From an uncultured Erysipelotrichaceae bacterium (GTDB lineage: Bacteria; Bacillota_I; Bacilli_A; RF39; UBA660), in the NCBI GenBank assembly GCA_902783185.1, contig CACZPQ010000010.1, positions 1 through 35,263 of the forward strand: a DNA stretch of 35,263 nucleotides, given 5' to 3'. The number at the start of each line of letters is the position of its first letter. Positions within the stretch are counted from its first letter, which is position 1. The translations under genes were made by a program, and so were the position numbers. Below the pieces are notes generated by a model. It searched no databases and was not told the DNA's origin. It saw only the letters and a list, made by a program, of their open reading frames with translations. Below, one piece after another: positions 1-7,081 of the stretch.

Positions 1-3
1 AAT

Positions 4-30
4 GACACTTTTTTAGTGTATATTTTTAAA
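4..30 (+). terminator. possible terminator of a gene upstream of the window
   Basis: ACACT (5-9) and AGTGT (15-19) can pair across a T5 loop and are followed by a T-rich run. The stem is only five pairs, so this is weak. The gene it would serve lies outside the window. Confidence 0.35.
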
Positions 31-44
31 ATTTAAGTTATAAT
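15..44 (+). promoter_or_regulatory. pgk promoter
   Basis: A perfect -10 TATAAT sits at 39-44, with only a poor -35 (around 15-21). The predicted transcription start near 51 coincides with the GGTG Shine-Dalgarno site (51-54), giving a very short 5' leader. This layout recurs at gpmI and rnr. Confidence 0.5.
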
Positions 45-60
45 ATATATGGTGAAAAGA

Positions 61-1248
61 ATGAAAAGATTACAAGATATGGAAGTAGATAATAAAACGG
101 TTATTGTTAGATGTGATTTTAATGTTCCTATAAAAGATAATCAAATAATAGATGATTATAAGATAGTTAAATCATTAGATACTATTAAGTATTTATTAGA
201 TAGAAATTGTAAAATTGTATTATTATCACATTTAGGAAAAGTTAAAACTGAAGAAGATAAAAATAATAATAGCCTAGAGATAGTAGCAAGAAGATTAAAA
301 ACATTATTAAATACTAATGTAATTTTTTCAAGAGTAATAAGAAATGAAGCATTGAATCAAAAGATTAAAACATTACAACCTAAAAGTATTATTCTTTTAG
401 AAAATACAAGATTTATGGATGTACCTAATAAACAAGAAAGCAATTGTGATGATGATTTGTCTAAGTATTTTGCTAGTTTAGGTGATATATTTGTTATGGA
501 TGCTTTTGGATCATCACATAGACGTCATGCATCAACTTATGGAATAACTAAATACATTCCTAGTTGTATTGGTTTATTAGTTCAAAATGAAATAGATAAT
601 ATAAATAAATATGTTATTAATGCAGAACATCCATTTACTATTGTAATGGGTGGAGCTAAGATTGATGATAAGTTAGAATTAATGGTTGAATTACTACCTA
701 AGTGTGATTATATGCTACTAACTGGTGGCCTTGCAAATACATGCTTAAAAGTACTAGGATTCAATGTTGGTAATTCTATATGTTCTAAAGATGATGCTGT
801 CCTTGCTGTGGTTAAAGAAATGTTAGTTACTTATAGAGATAAGATTACACTTCCATATGATGTAATTGTAACTAATACTTATAGTGATAATTATATAGAT
901 CAAAAGAATGTTGATGAAATTGATTCTAATGAAGAAATTAAAGATATAGGTGGAACAACGCTTAGTAATTACGCTAAAGTAATAAATCAATCTAAGACTA
1001 TATTTGTTAATGGTACTGCTGGAGTATATGAAGATAATAGATTTGCTAATGGTACTAAAGAATTATTAAGAATTATTTCTTTATCTCCTGCTGATGTAGT
1101 AGTTGGTGGTGGAGATGCAGCATCTGCAGCTAGAACTTTAGGTTATTCAAACTCATTTAAGTTTATATCTACTGGTGGTGGTGCTACATTAGATTATATT
1201 ATTAATCATAAGATGGCCATTGAAGATAATGATGTTGAAGTATTATAA
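61..1248 (+). CDS. pgk: phosphoglycerate kinase (divergent)
   Basis: Glycolytic kinase interconverting 1,3-bisphosphoglycerate + ADP and 3-phosphoglycerate + ATP in the cytoplasm. The 395-residue length is normal. Visible family motifs are RCDFNVP (17-23), SHLGK (56-60), LLENTRF, DAFGSSHRRHAS, MGGAKIDDK, VVGGGD and STGGGATLD. The start is set at ATG 61, not ATG 49, because 49 lies upstream of the predicted transcription start and GGTG at 51-54 is well spaced for 61. Oddities: two substrate-binding Args of the family are Lys here (K34 in DDYKI, normally DDTRI; K60 in HLGKV, normally HLGRP), and the usual WNGPMGVFE loop reads VNGTAGVYE. It may be a diverged or secondary PGK; activity cannot be judged from sequence. 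It is transcribed alone, ending in a terminator. Confidence 0.9.
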   Translation: MKRLQDMEVDNKTVIVRCDFNVPIKDNQIIDDYKIVKSLDTIKYLLDRNCKIVLLSHLGKVKTEEDKNNNSLEIVARRLKTLLNTNVIFSRVIRNEALNQKIKTLQPKSIILLENTRFMDVPNKQESNCDDDLSKYFASLGDIFVMDAFGSSHRRHASTYGITKYIPSCIGLLVQNEIDNINKYVINAEHPFTIVMGGAKIDDKLELMVELLPKCDYMLLTGGLANTCLKVLGFNVGNSICSKDDAVLAVVKEMLVTYRDKITLPYDVIVTNTYSDNYIDQKNVDEIDSNEEIKDIGGTTLSNYAKVINQSKTIFVNGTAGVYEDNRFANGTKELLRIISLSPADVVVGGGDAASAARTLGYSNSFKFISTGGGATLDYIINHKMAIEDNDVEVL

Positions 1249-1250
1249 AT

Positions 1251-1281
1251 AATTTAAGTTTTTACTTAAATTTTTTTATTT
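1251..1281 (+). terminator. pgk terminator
   Basis: A nine-pair stem AATTTAAGT (1251-1259) / ACTTAAATT (1264-1272) with a TTTT loop is followed by a T-rich tract. Confidence 0.8.
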
Positions 1282-1310
1282 TATACATTATATTTCATAA
1301 GTTTACATTA

Positions 1311-1317
1311 TTCGACA
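1311..1317 (-). promoter_or_regulatory. 0A box (Spo0A binding site) upstream of spo0A
   Basis: TTCGACA on the + strand is the reverse complement of TGTCGAA, an exact match to the Spo0A consensus TGNCGAA. It lies about 44 bp before the -10 at 1361 in a region otherwise almost free of C and G. The recognition helix of the Spo0A encoded just downstream is conserved, so autoregulation is a reasonable inference. Confidence 0.6.
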
Positions 1318-1337
1318 CTATCTAACATAATAATTTC

Positions 1338-1366
1338 TTTTAATTTGTCTAATTAGATAATATAAT
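1338..1366 (+). promoter_or_regulatory. spo0A promoter
   Basis: A perfect -10 TATAAT is at 1361-1366, with only a weak T-rich -35 around 1338-1344. A weak -35 with an upstream 0A box would fit an activated promoter, but that is inference. Confidence 0.45.
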
Positions 1367-1410
1367 AGATTTGTGCTGTAAAAATAAAAAAGAATAGAGG
1401 AGACTAGAAA

Positions 1411-2178
1411 ATGATTAATTTACTTATGGTAGATAATGATGAATCTACCATTAAAGAAGTTAAGCAGTATTTTAGTAGTATAAGCAGTATCAATATTAAA
1501 AAAGTATGCAAAGATGGAAAAGATGCATGTGATGAATTAATTAAAAATAGTAATGGATATGATGTTATTTTACTTAATCCTGTACTACCAACTATTGATG
1601 GCATTGGTGTTTTAAAATTAATGGAAGAAAATAATATAAATACTAAAGTAATTATATATGCTGATTATAATAATCCTAATATGGTTAAATCTTTATATCA
1701 GTTTGATATATCATTTTATCTATTAAAGAGTATAGATAAATCTATATTAAAAGAAAGAATAGAAGATTCAATTGAAATTAATTATAAAGAATATGAATTA
1801 TTAGATAACAGCATAAATAAGAAGATTAGTAAACTATTACATGATTTAGGTATGCCATCACATATTAAAGGTTATCAATATATAAGAGATTCTATTATAT
1901 TAATGCATGAAAATCCAGCATACTTTGGAAGCATAACAAAACAATTATATCCAGAAATTGCTAAAAAGTATGATACAACAGCTTCACGTGTTGAAAGAGC
2001 AATTCGCCATGCTATTGAAGTTAGTTGGTCAAGAGGAGATTATGATTTAATGGATGAAATATTTGGCCATTCAGTAGATTTTGATAGAGCTAAACCAACA
2101 AATTCAGAGTTTTTGGCAACATTGGCTGACAGAATAAATTTAGATGAGAGTAGGTATAAGTTAAGAAATTATAATTAA
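1411..2178 (+). CDS. spo0A: Spo0A-type transcription factor with Asn at the phosphoacceptor site
   Basis: Orthologue of the sporulation/stationary-phase master regulator: receiver domain (about 1-125), short linker, Spo0A C-terminal DNA-binding domain (about 132-250). The recognition region TTASRVERAIRHAIEV (189-204) followed by SWSRG matches Bacillus Spo0A almost residue for residue, as do HIKGYQYIR, GSITKQLYP and KPTNSEF. The receiver is degenerate. The phosphoacceptor Asp is Asn56 (codon AAT at 1576-1578, in VILLNPVLP), the acidic pair is D8-N9, the conserved Thr/Ser is Ala84 and the Pro after Lys106 is Ser107. Normal phosphorelay activation is therefore unlikely. The gene stands alone with its own promoter, a GAGGAG ribosome site, an upstream 0A box and a terminator. 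Family assignment is certain; the mode of control is inferred. Confidence 0.95.
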   Translation: MINLLMVDNDESTIKEVKQYFSSISSINIKKVCKDGKDACDELIKNSNGYDVILLNPVLPTIDGIGVLKLMEENNINTKVIIYADYNNPNMVKSLYQFDISFYLLKSIDKSILKERIEDSIEINYKEYELLDNSINKKISKLLHDLGMPSHIKGYQYIRDSIILMHENPAYFGSITKQLYPEIAKKYDTTASRVERAIRHAIEVSWSRGDYDLMDEIFGHSVDFDRAKPTNSEFLATLADRINLDESRYKLRNYN

Positions 2179-2191
2179 CTTATATTTTTTT
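2155..2191 (+). terminator. spo0A terminator
   Basis: A ten-pair stem TATAAGTTAA (2155-2164) / TTAACTTATA (2175-2184) is followed by T7. Its left arm lies inside the last codons of spo0A. Confidence 0.75.
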
Positions 2192-2224
2192 ATGAAATTA
2201 ATGGAAATTTATTCAAATATATTT

Positions 2225-2247
2225 TATAATTTTATTAGGTGAAAAAT
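2225..2247 (+). promoter_or_regulatory. gpmI -10 element with immediately adjacent Shine-Dalgarno site
   Basis: TATAAT (2225-2230) is followed after six bases by AGGTG (2237-2241), then ATG at 2248. The predicted transcript would begin at or next to the Shine-Dalgarno site. No good -35 is visible. Confidence 0.5.
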
Positions 2248-3753
2248 ATGAAAAATGTATTATTAATTGTATTAGATGGATTTGGTATACGAAATGATGA
2301 AAAAGGCAATGCAATAAAGAATGCTGATATGCCAACATTTAATAAACTTTGGGATGAATATCCTCATTCATTACTTGAAGCCTCAGGTAGAGCAGTTGGT
2401 TTAACAAAAGGACAAATGGGAAATTCAGAGATTGGCCATCTTTCAATTGGAGCTGGACGATTAATTAAGCAAAACATTACTCAAATAGATGATATGTTTA
2501 ATAATAATGAATTAAAAGATAATGAAGTATATAAAGAAATGGTTGATTATGCAAGAGTTAATCATAAACCTATACATTTAATGGCTTTAATATCTGATGG
2601 TGGAATTCATTCTCATATTAAGTTTGTATTAAATATGATAGATAAATTATATGAAGATAAAGTTAATGAGGTATACGTTCATGCAATTACTGATGGTCGG
2701 GATACTGATGTTCATTCTGCATATAAGTATATAAAACAAGTTGAGGATAAGTTGGTTGAATATAAATTAGGGCATGTTGTATCAGTATGTGGTAGGTACT
2801 ATGCCATGGATAGGGATAAAAAATGGGATAGAACTAAGTATTATTCTGATATGGTTACCATGGGTAAAGGTGTTAAAATTAAAAATATAGAAGAAGCAAT
2901 TAATATATGTTATAAAAAAGATATTACTGATGAATTTTTACCACCATTATTATTAGATGAAAAACATATAATTAAAGATAAGGATGTTTTACTATGGTTT
3001 AATTTTAGACCAGATAGAGCTAAACAAATACTTGAAGTATTAACTAATCCTAGATTTATTGAGTATCCTGTTGAACTATTACCTAAATTAAAGGTTTATA
3101 CTATATATAAGATTAATGAAGCAATAAATAGTAAAAATTTAATTAATCATATTGATGTTAATAATTCATTTGGTGAATACATATCAAGTCTTGGTTTAAA
3201 ACAAGCAAGAATTGCCGAAACAGAAAAGTATGCACATGTTACATATTTCTTTGATGGTGGTAGGGAATTAGAATTACCTGAATGTGATAGATTTTTAATA
3301 CCATCTCCAAAAGTAGCTACATATGATTTAAAACCAGAAATGTCATCTGTTGGTATTACGAAGCAAGTAATTAGATGTTTAAATGATAATTATGATTTTA
3401 TTTTAGTTAATTTTGCAAATCCTGATATGGTTGGTCATACTGGAAATTATGATGCAACACTTAAGGCTTTAGAGGCAGTAGATAATGCTCTTAGTACAAT
3501 AATGGAATATGCTGAAGAAAATTTTTATACTGTTGTTATAACAGCAGATCATGGAAATGCTGATTACATGTATGATGATAAAGGTACAATAATAACTACT
3601 CATTCAACTAGTCCTGTACCATTTATAATTACAGATAAGAAATTAAAATTAAAAGATGGTTCAATAACTAATATTGCACCAACACTATTAAAATATATGG
3701 ATATTAAGATACCAGATGAAATGAAAGATAGTGATATTTTAATAGATAATTAA
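2248..3753 (+). CDS. gpmI: 2,3-bisphosphoglycerate-independent phosphoglycerate mutase
   Basis: Converts 3-phosphoglycerate to 2-phosphoglycerate in glycolysis using a phosphoserine intermediate and Mn(II) ions; alkaline phosphatase superfamily. The 501-residue length is close to the family's usual ~510. Metal-binding Asp10 is in VLDGFG and the catalytic Ser60 in GQMGNSEIGH. The insert carries AITDGRDTD and GRYYAMDRDKKWDR, and the C-terminal metal sites are TADHGNADYM and THSTSPVPF. The start is ATG 2248, because the in-frame GTG at 2239 overlaps the AGGTG ribosome site. It lies two genes from pgk, but the intervening spo0A has its own signals, so this is not a classical glycolytic operon. 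Confidence 0.97.
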   Translation: MKNVLLIVLDGFGIRNDEKGNAIKNADMPTFNKLWDEYPHSLLEASGRAVGLTKGQMGNSEIGHLSIGAGRLIKQNITQIDDMFNNNELKDNEVYKEMVDYARVNHKPIHLMALISDGGIHSHIKFVLNMIDKLYEDKVNEVYVHAITDGRDTDVHSAYKYIKQVEDKLVEYKLGHVVSVCGRYYAMDRDKKWDRTKYYSDMVTMGKGVKIKNIEEAINICYKKDITDEFLPPLLLDEKHIIKDKDVLLWFNFRPDRAKQILEVLTNPRFIEYPVELLPKLKVYTIYKINEAINSKNLINHIDVNNSFGEYISSLGLKQARIAETEKYAHVTYFFDGGRELELPECDRFLIPSPKVATYDLKPEMSSVGITKQVIRCLNDNYDFILVNFANPDMVGHTGNYDATLKALEAVDNALSTIMEYAEENFYTVVITADHGNADYMYDDKGTIITTHSTSPVPFIITDKKLKLKDGSITNIAPTLLKYMDIKIPDEMKDSDILIDN

Positions 3754-3772
3754 GAAGAATATCTTCTTTTTT
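3752..3772 (+). terminator. gpmI terminator
   Basis: AAGAAGA (3752-3758) pairs with TCTTCTT (3762-3768) around ATA, followed by a T run. It begins at the stop codon. Confidence 0.85.
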
Positions 3773-3775
3773 AAA

Positions 3776-3804
3776 TTGTATTTATTAAAAAATATTTGTA
3801 TAAT
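3776..3804 (+). promoter_or_regulatory. histidine kinase gene promoter
   Basis: -35 TTGTAT (3776-3781), 17-bp spacer, -10 TATAAT (3799-3804). The promoter occupies the 5' end of the longest open frame (a TTG at 3776), so translation must begin farther down, at 3827. Confidence 0.8.
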
Positions 3805-3826
3805 GATAATAATAGGATGTGTTAAT

Positions 3827-5617
3827 ATGATATCAACGTATTTTTTTATAATAATAAGTATGGTTTATAACATTATATTATGTTATTTATTCTTTCATAA
3901 AACTAGAGTTAAGTCACCTGAAATAAGAATATTTGGATGGTTATTAGTTACTAATTTTATTGGTTTATTCTTAGAATTATATAACAGATTTAGTATAATT
4001 ACATTAGGAGCTGATAATGTATTTATACCTTATACTAGTAAATTATATTTATTATATTATATTGTTTATATAGTACTATTTTTTAAATATTTCTTAGCTA
4101 TATCTTTTTCAATTAAAAAGTATAAGAAGTATTCTATAATATTTAATATATTTAGTTTACTAGCAACTATTGGATGTGGATATATGATATATAAATTGCC
4201 TGTTATTATAAATACTGATAATGGTATTTATTTAACTGGTAATTGTGTTGAAACTGTATTTTCATTAATGAGTATTTTTTTAGTATTAATAATATTAATT
4301 TATATGATAAGGTATAGACATATTGATAAAAATAAGTATATATCTTGTTTATCATTCATGATATTAAGTTGTTTATTTGGAGTAGTACAAAAGTATTTTC
4401 CATTTATAACATTATCAACAGCTATGCAAACAGTTGTGTTATATATTATATATAATACAATTGAAAATCCAGATGTTAAAATGTTGCATCAAATTAATTT
4501 AGCTAAACTGTTAATGGAAGAAGCAAATAATAATAAGAAAGAAGCTATAAGTGATATATCTCATGATATTAGAATTCCTCTTAATTCAATAATTGGTTTT
4601 TCTGAGGATATTAAAAAATATGAAAATAAATTACCACTAGAAGTAAAAGAAGATATTAACTATATTTTAGAATCATCTAATAATATATTAGATGCTGTTG
4701 ATAGTTTAAATGATATAAAAGATATAGTAACAACTGATTTAGAACTTACATTAAAACCATATTCACTTAAAAAAGAAGTTAATCGTATAAAGAATAAATT
4801 CAAAACAGAAATTGATGACAATATTAACTTTGTTGTAAACATAGATGATAACATTCCTGAAAAATTAGTAGGTGATAAAACATATATCAGCGAGATTATT
4901 AGTAATATATTATCAATGTCATTAAAAAATACAAACAATGGTGAAATAGAACTATATGTTAAGATTGATACTAATAAAAATAAATGTAATATACTATTTA
5001 TTGTTAAAGATAGTGGTAAAGGATATAAAAAAGATGAACTATATGATTTAAGAAATATTGGTGATGATGATAATATAAAAATTGATGAAAATAATATATT
5101 ATTTGCTATTACAAAAAATTTAGTTAGTTTAATGGAAGGGAAACTTGAAATTGAATCTAAACATAATAATGGATCAACTGTTTCTATTATTATTCCTCAA
5201 GATGTTTATGTTGAAGAAAAGGATGAAGATACTGAGATTTCAATAAACTATTCTAATAAGCATATTCTTGTTGTTGATGATAATGAATTGAATATTAAAG
5301 TATTATCTAGAGCATTAAGTGACTTTAAAGTAAATATAGACTCTGTTTTATCTGGAGAAGAAGCATTAGATAAAATAGCAAAAGGAAATGAATATGATTT
5401 AATACTAATGGATATTTTAATGCCAAAACTTAGTGGAGTAGAAACATTAAATAAACTAAAAGAAGATAAAAAATTTAATACGCCAGTGGTAGCTTTAACT
5501 GCTGATGTTAATAAAGAAGCAAAAGAAAAATATCTAAGTTATGGTTTTAATGATTACATATCAAAACCATTTAGTAAGAAGGAAATAAAAATGAAGATTC
5601 ACACTTTATTTAAATAA
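3827..5617 (+). CDS. membrane hybrid histidine kinase with degenerate ATPase domain
   Basis: A 596-residue sensor protein. The N-terminal ~220 residues form about seven hydrophobic membrane segments. A HisKA domain with SHDIRIPLNS follows (His246, codon 4562-4564), then a HATPase_c-like region and a C-terminal receiver with LVVDDNELN, phosphoacceptor Asp529 in LILMDILMP, ALTAD and SKPF, all intact. In the ATPase domain the G1 box DSGKG (395-399) is kept. The N box has Asn360, but the second, Mg-coordinating Asn position is Met364 (NILSMSLK). The G2 box GxGLGL is absent, with NNILFAITKNL in its place. ATP use is therefore doubtful; it could be a phosphatase, a phosphotransfer scaffold or a pseudokinase. 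ATG 3827 is chosen because upstream starts lie in the promoter. No HPt domain is visible. The partner may be the nearby Spo0A, but that protein lacks an acceptor Asp. Confidence 0.88.
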   Translation: MISTYFFIIISMVYNIILCYLFFHKTRVKSPEIRIFGWLLVTNFIGLFLELYNRFSIITLGADNVFIPYTSKLYLLYYIVYIVLFFKYFLAISFSIKKYKKYSIIFNIFSLLATIGCGYMIYKLPVIINTDNGIYLTGNCVETVFSLMSIFLVLIILIYMIRYRHIDKNKYISCLSFMILSCLFGVVQKYFPFITLSTAMQTVVLYIIYNTIENPDVKMLHQINLAKLLMEEANNNKKEAISDISHDIRIPLNSIIGFSEDIKKYENKLPLEVKEDINYILESSNNILDAVDSLNDIKDIVTTDLELTLKPYSLKKEVNRIKNKFKTEIDDNINFVVNIDDNIPEKLVGDKTYISEIISNILSMSLKNTNNGEIELYVKIDTNKNKCNILFIVKDSGKGYKKDELYDLRNIGDDDNIKIDENNILFAITKNLVSLMEGKLEIESKHNNGSTVSIIIPQDVYVEEKDEDTEISINYSNKHILVVDDNELNIKVLSRALSDFKVNIDSVLSGEEALDKIAKGNEYDLILMDILMPKLSGVETLNKLKEDKKFNTPVVALTADVNKEAKEKYLSYGFNDYISKPFSKKEIKMKIHTLFK

Positions 5618-5639
5618 AGTAAAAATCTTTATTTTTTTT
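5612..5639 (+). terminator. histidine kinase gene terminator
   Basis: AAATAAAG (5612-5619) pairs with CTTTATTT (5627-5634), followed by more T. The left arm overlaps the stop codon. Confidence 0.8.
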
Positions 5640-5650
5640 GTAATTTATAC

Positions 5651-5680
5651 TTGATTTTAAGCATAAAATTGTGGTAAACT
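5651..5680 (+). promoter_or_regulatory. promoter of the ribosomal protein superoperon
   Basis: -35 TTGATT (5651-5656) and extended -10 TGGTAAACT (5672-5680), spacing 18. The start near 5687 implies a leader of about 150 nt before rpsJ. Confidence 0.65.
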
Positions 5681-5686
5681 TATAAA

Positions 5687-5837
5687 CGTATGACTGCATT
5701 GATGTGTGAGGTTGCTGATACACTAGGGTAAGTTGTTTGATAATAATTTACAACAAGATATATATTCCTAGATTTTATCAGGTAATTCATTACGGAGCAA
5801 GTCTATACTAGATATAGGCGAAAGGAGGACATGTATT
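5687..5837 (+). promoter_or_regulatory. structured 5' leader of the S10 operon
   Basis: Pairings visible: CTGATA (5715-5720) with TATCAG (5776-5781); CTAGG (5723-5727) with CCTAG (5767-5771); GTTGT (5732-5736) with ACAAC (5750-5754); and a separate hairpin GTCTATA (5801-5807) with TATAGGC (5813-5819) directly before the AAAGGAGG ribosome site. GTGT (5704-5707) can alternatively pair with ACAC (5720-5723), competing with the long stem. From memory, Firmicute rpsJ leaders share GTGTGAGGTTGC and GGAGCAAGTCT, both seen here. A role in autoregulation is likely but the ligand is not evident. Confidence 0.6.
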
Positions 5838-6143
5838 ATGTCAAACAGTAAAGTTCGTATTAATTTAAAAAGCTATGATCACAGATTAGTTGATTTAGCT
5901 GCTGCAAAGATTTGCGAAACTGTTAAAAGAACTGGGGGAGAGATTTCTGGTCCTATTCCTCTACCTACTGAAATTGAAAAGATTACAGTACTTAGAGCTG
6001 TACATAAGTACAAAGATGCCAGAGAACAATTCGAAAGTCGTACTCATAAGAGATTAATCGATATTAAGAACCCTAGTAAGGAAACTATTGAGGCTTTATC
6101 TCATGTAGATATTCCAAGTGGTGTAAGCATCACAATCAAATAA
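5838..6143 (+). CDS. rpsJ: 30S ribosomal protein S10
   Basis: First gene of the superoperon, 101 residues as expected. S10 sits in the 30S head and, as NusE, also joins antitermination complexes. Typical residues include [34 protein letters not shown] and the C-terminal [12 protein letters not shown]. The AAAGGAGG ribosome site at 5821-5828 fixes the ATG start. Confidence 0.99.
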   Translation: MSNSKVRINLKSYDHRLVDLAAAKICETVKRTGGEISGPIPLPTEIEKITVLRAVHKYKDAREQFESRTHKRLIDIKNPSKETIEALSHVDIPSGVSITIK

Positions 6144-6170
6144 TTATATTAAAAAGGAAGGAAAAGTATT

Positions 6171-7055
6171 ATGAAAGGAATCTTAGGAAGAAAAGTTGGA
6201 ATGACTGAAGTCTTTACTAAAGACGGTAGAGCTATTCCTGTCACAGTTATTGAAGTAGAACCAAATATTGTTACTCAAGTTAAAACAACTGAAACTGATG
6301 GTTATAATGCAATTCAATTAGGCGTTTGTGACAAAAAAGAAAAAAATGCCACTAAAGCAAGTATTGGTCATACTAAAAAAGCTAATACTCACCCTAAGCG
6401 CTTCTTAAAAGAAATTAGAAACTTTGAAGGAACTTATAACTTAGGAGACACTATTAAAGCAGATATCTTTGAAGTAGGAGAAATAGTTGATGTAACTGGT
6501 ACTTCTAAAGGAAAAGGTACTCAAGGTGTTATAAAAAGATATGGACAACATTCAGGTCCAGATACTCACGGATCTCGTTATCACAGAAGAGTTGGTTCTT
6601 TAGGTACAATGAGACCAATGAGAGTTATACCAGGTAAGAAATTACCAGGACATTTAGGAAATGTAACAGTAACTATTCAAAATTTAGAAATAGTTGATGT
6701 TAATTTAGAAGATAATTACATTTTAGTAAGTGGAAATGTTCCAGGTGCAAAAAAATCTTTAGTTTTAATTAAATCTGCAGTTAAGAATTCTAGAAAGAAA
6801 GAAAATATAGAATTAATTAACTACAATGAACCAGAAGTAGTTGAAGAAACTGTAGTTGATGAAGTAGTTGAAACTCCAGTAGAAGAAAATACTGTTGAAG
6901 AAGCTACAACTGAAACTGTAGAAACTACTGAAGAAGTTGCAACTGAGGAAACTCCAGTAGAAGAAGTTAAAGAAGAAACTCCTGCTGAAGAAACAGTTGA
7001 AACTGCAGAAGAAACAAATGAAGCTGAAGTAAAGGAAGGAACTACTGAAGAATAA
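6171..7055 (+). CDS. rplC: 50S ribosomal protein L3 with a long acidic C-terminal tail
   Basis: Early-assembly 50S protein reaching toward the peptidyl transferase centre. Residues 1 to about 210 are a standard L3 ([61 protein letters not shown]). Beyond that the protein runs about 80 residues farther than the usual ~209, in a low-complexity tail of Glu, Val, Thr and Pro (units such as [23 protein letters not shown]), roughly nt 6825-7052. The tail is in frame with no break before rplD, so it is a real extension. Its function is unknown. Similar acidic stretches occur in the proteins at 22394 and 29773. Confidence 0.97.
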   Translation: MKGILGRKVGMTEVFTKDGRAIPVTVIEVEPNIVTQVKTTETDGYNAIQLGVCDKKEKNATKASIGHTKKANTHPKRFLKEIRNFEGTYNLGDTIKADIFEVGEIVDVTGTSKGKGTQGVIKRYGQHSGPDTHGSRYHRRVGSLGTMRPMRVIPGKKLPGHLGNVTVTIQNLEIVDVNLEDNYILVSGNVPGAKKSLVLIKSAVKNSRKKENIELINYNEPEVVEETVVDEVVETPVEENTVEEATTETVETTEEVATEETPVEEVKEETPAEETVETAEETNEAEVKEGTTEE

Positions 7056-7081
7056 TTCTTCAAGAGTGAGGGTGAATTTAC

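Noticed and set aside
1300-1330. Possible tmRNA 5' end, because of ATTCGACA
   Set aside because: The tmRNA end would need a GG-rich acceptor strand and TTCGACAGG followed by a peptide tag; neither is present. The heptamer fits a 0A box better.
3776-3826. 17-residue N-terminal extension of the histidine kinase from TTG 3776
   Set aside because: The TTG is the -35 box and the next in-frame ATG (3803) overlaps the -10, so they cannot be in the mRNA.
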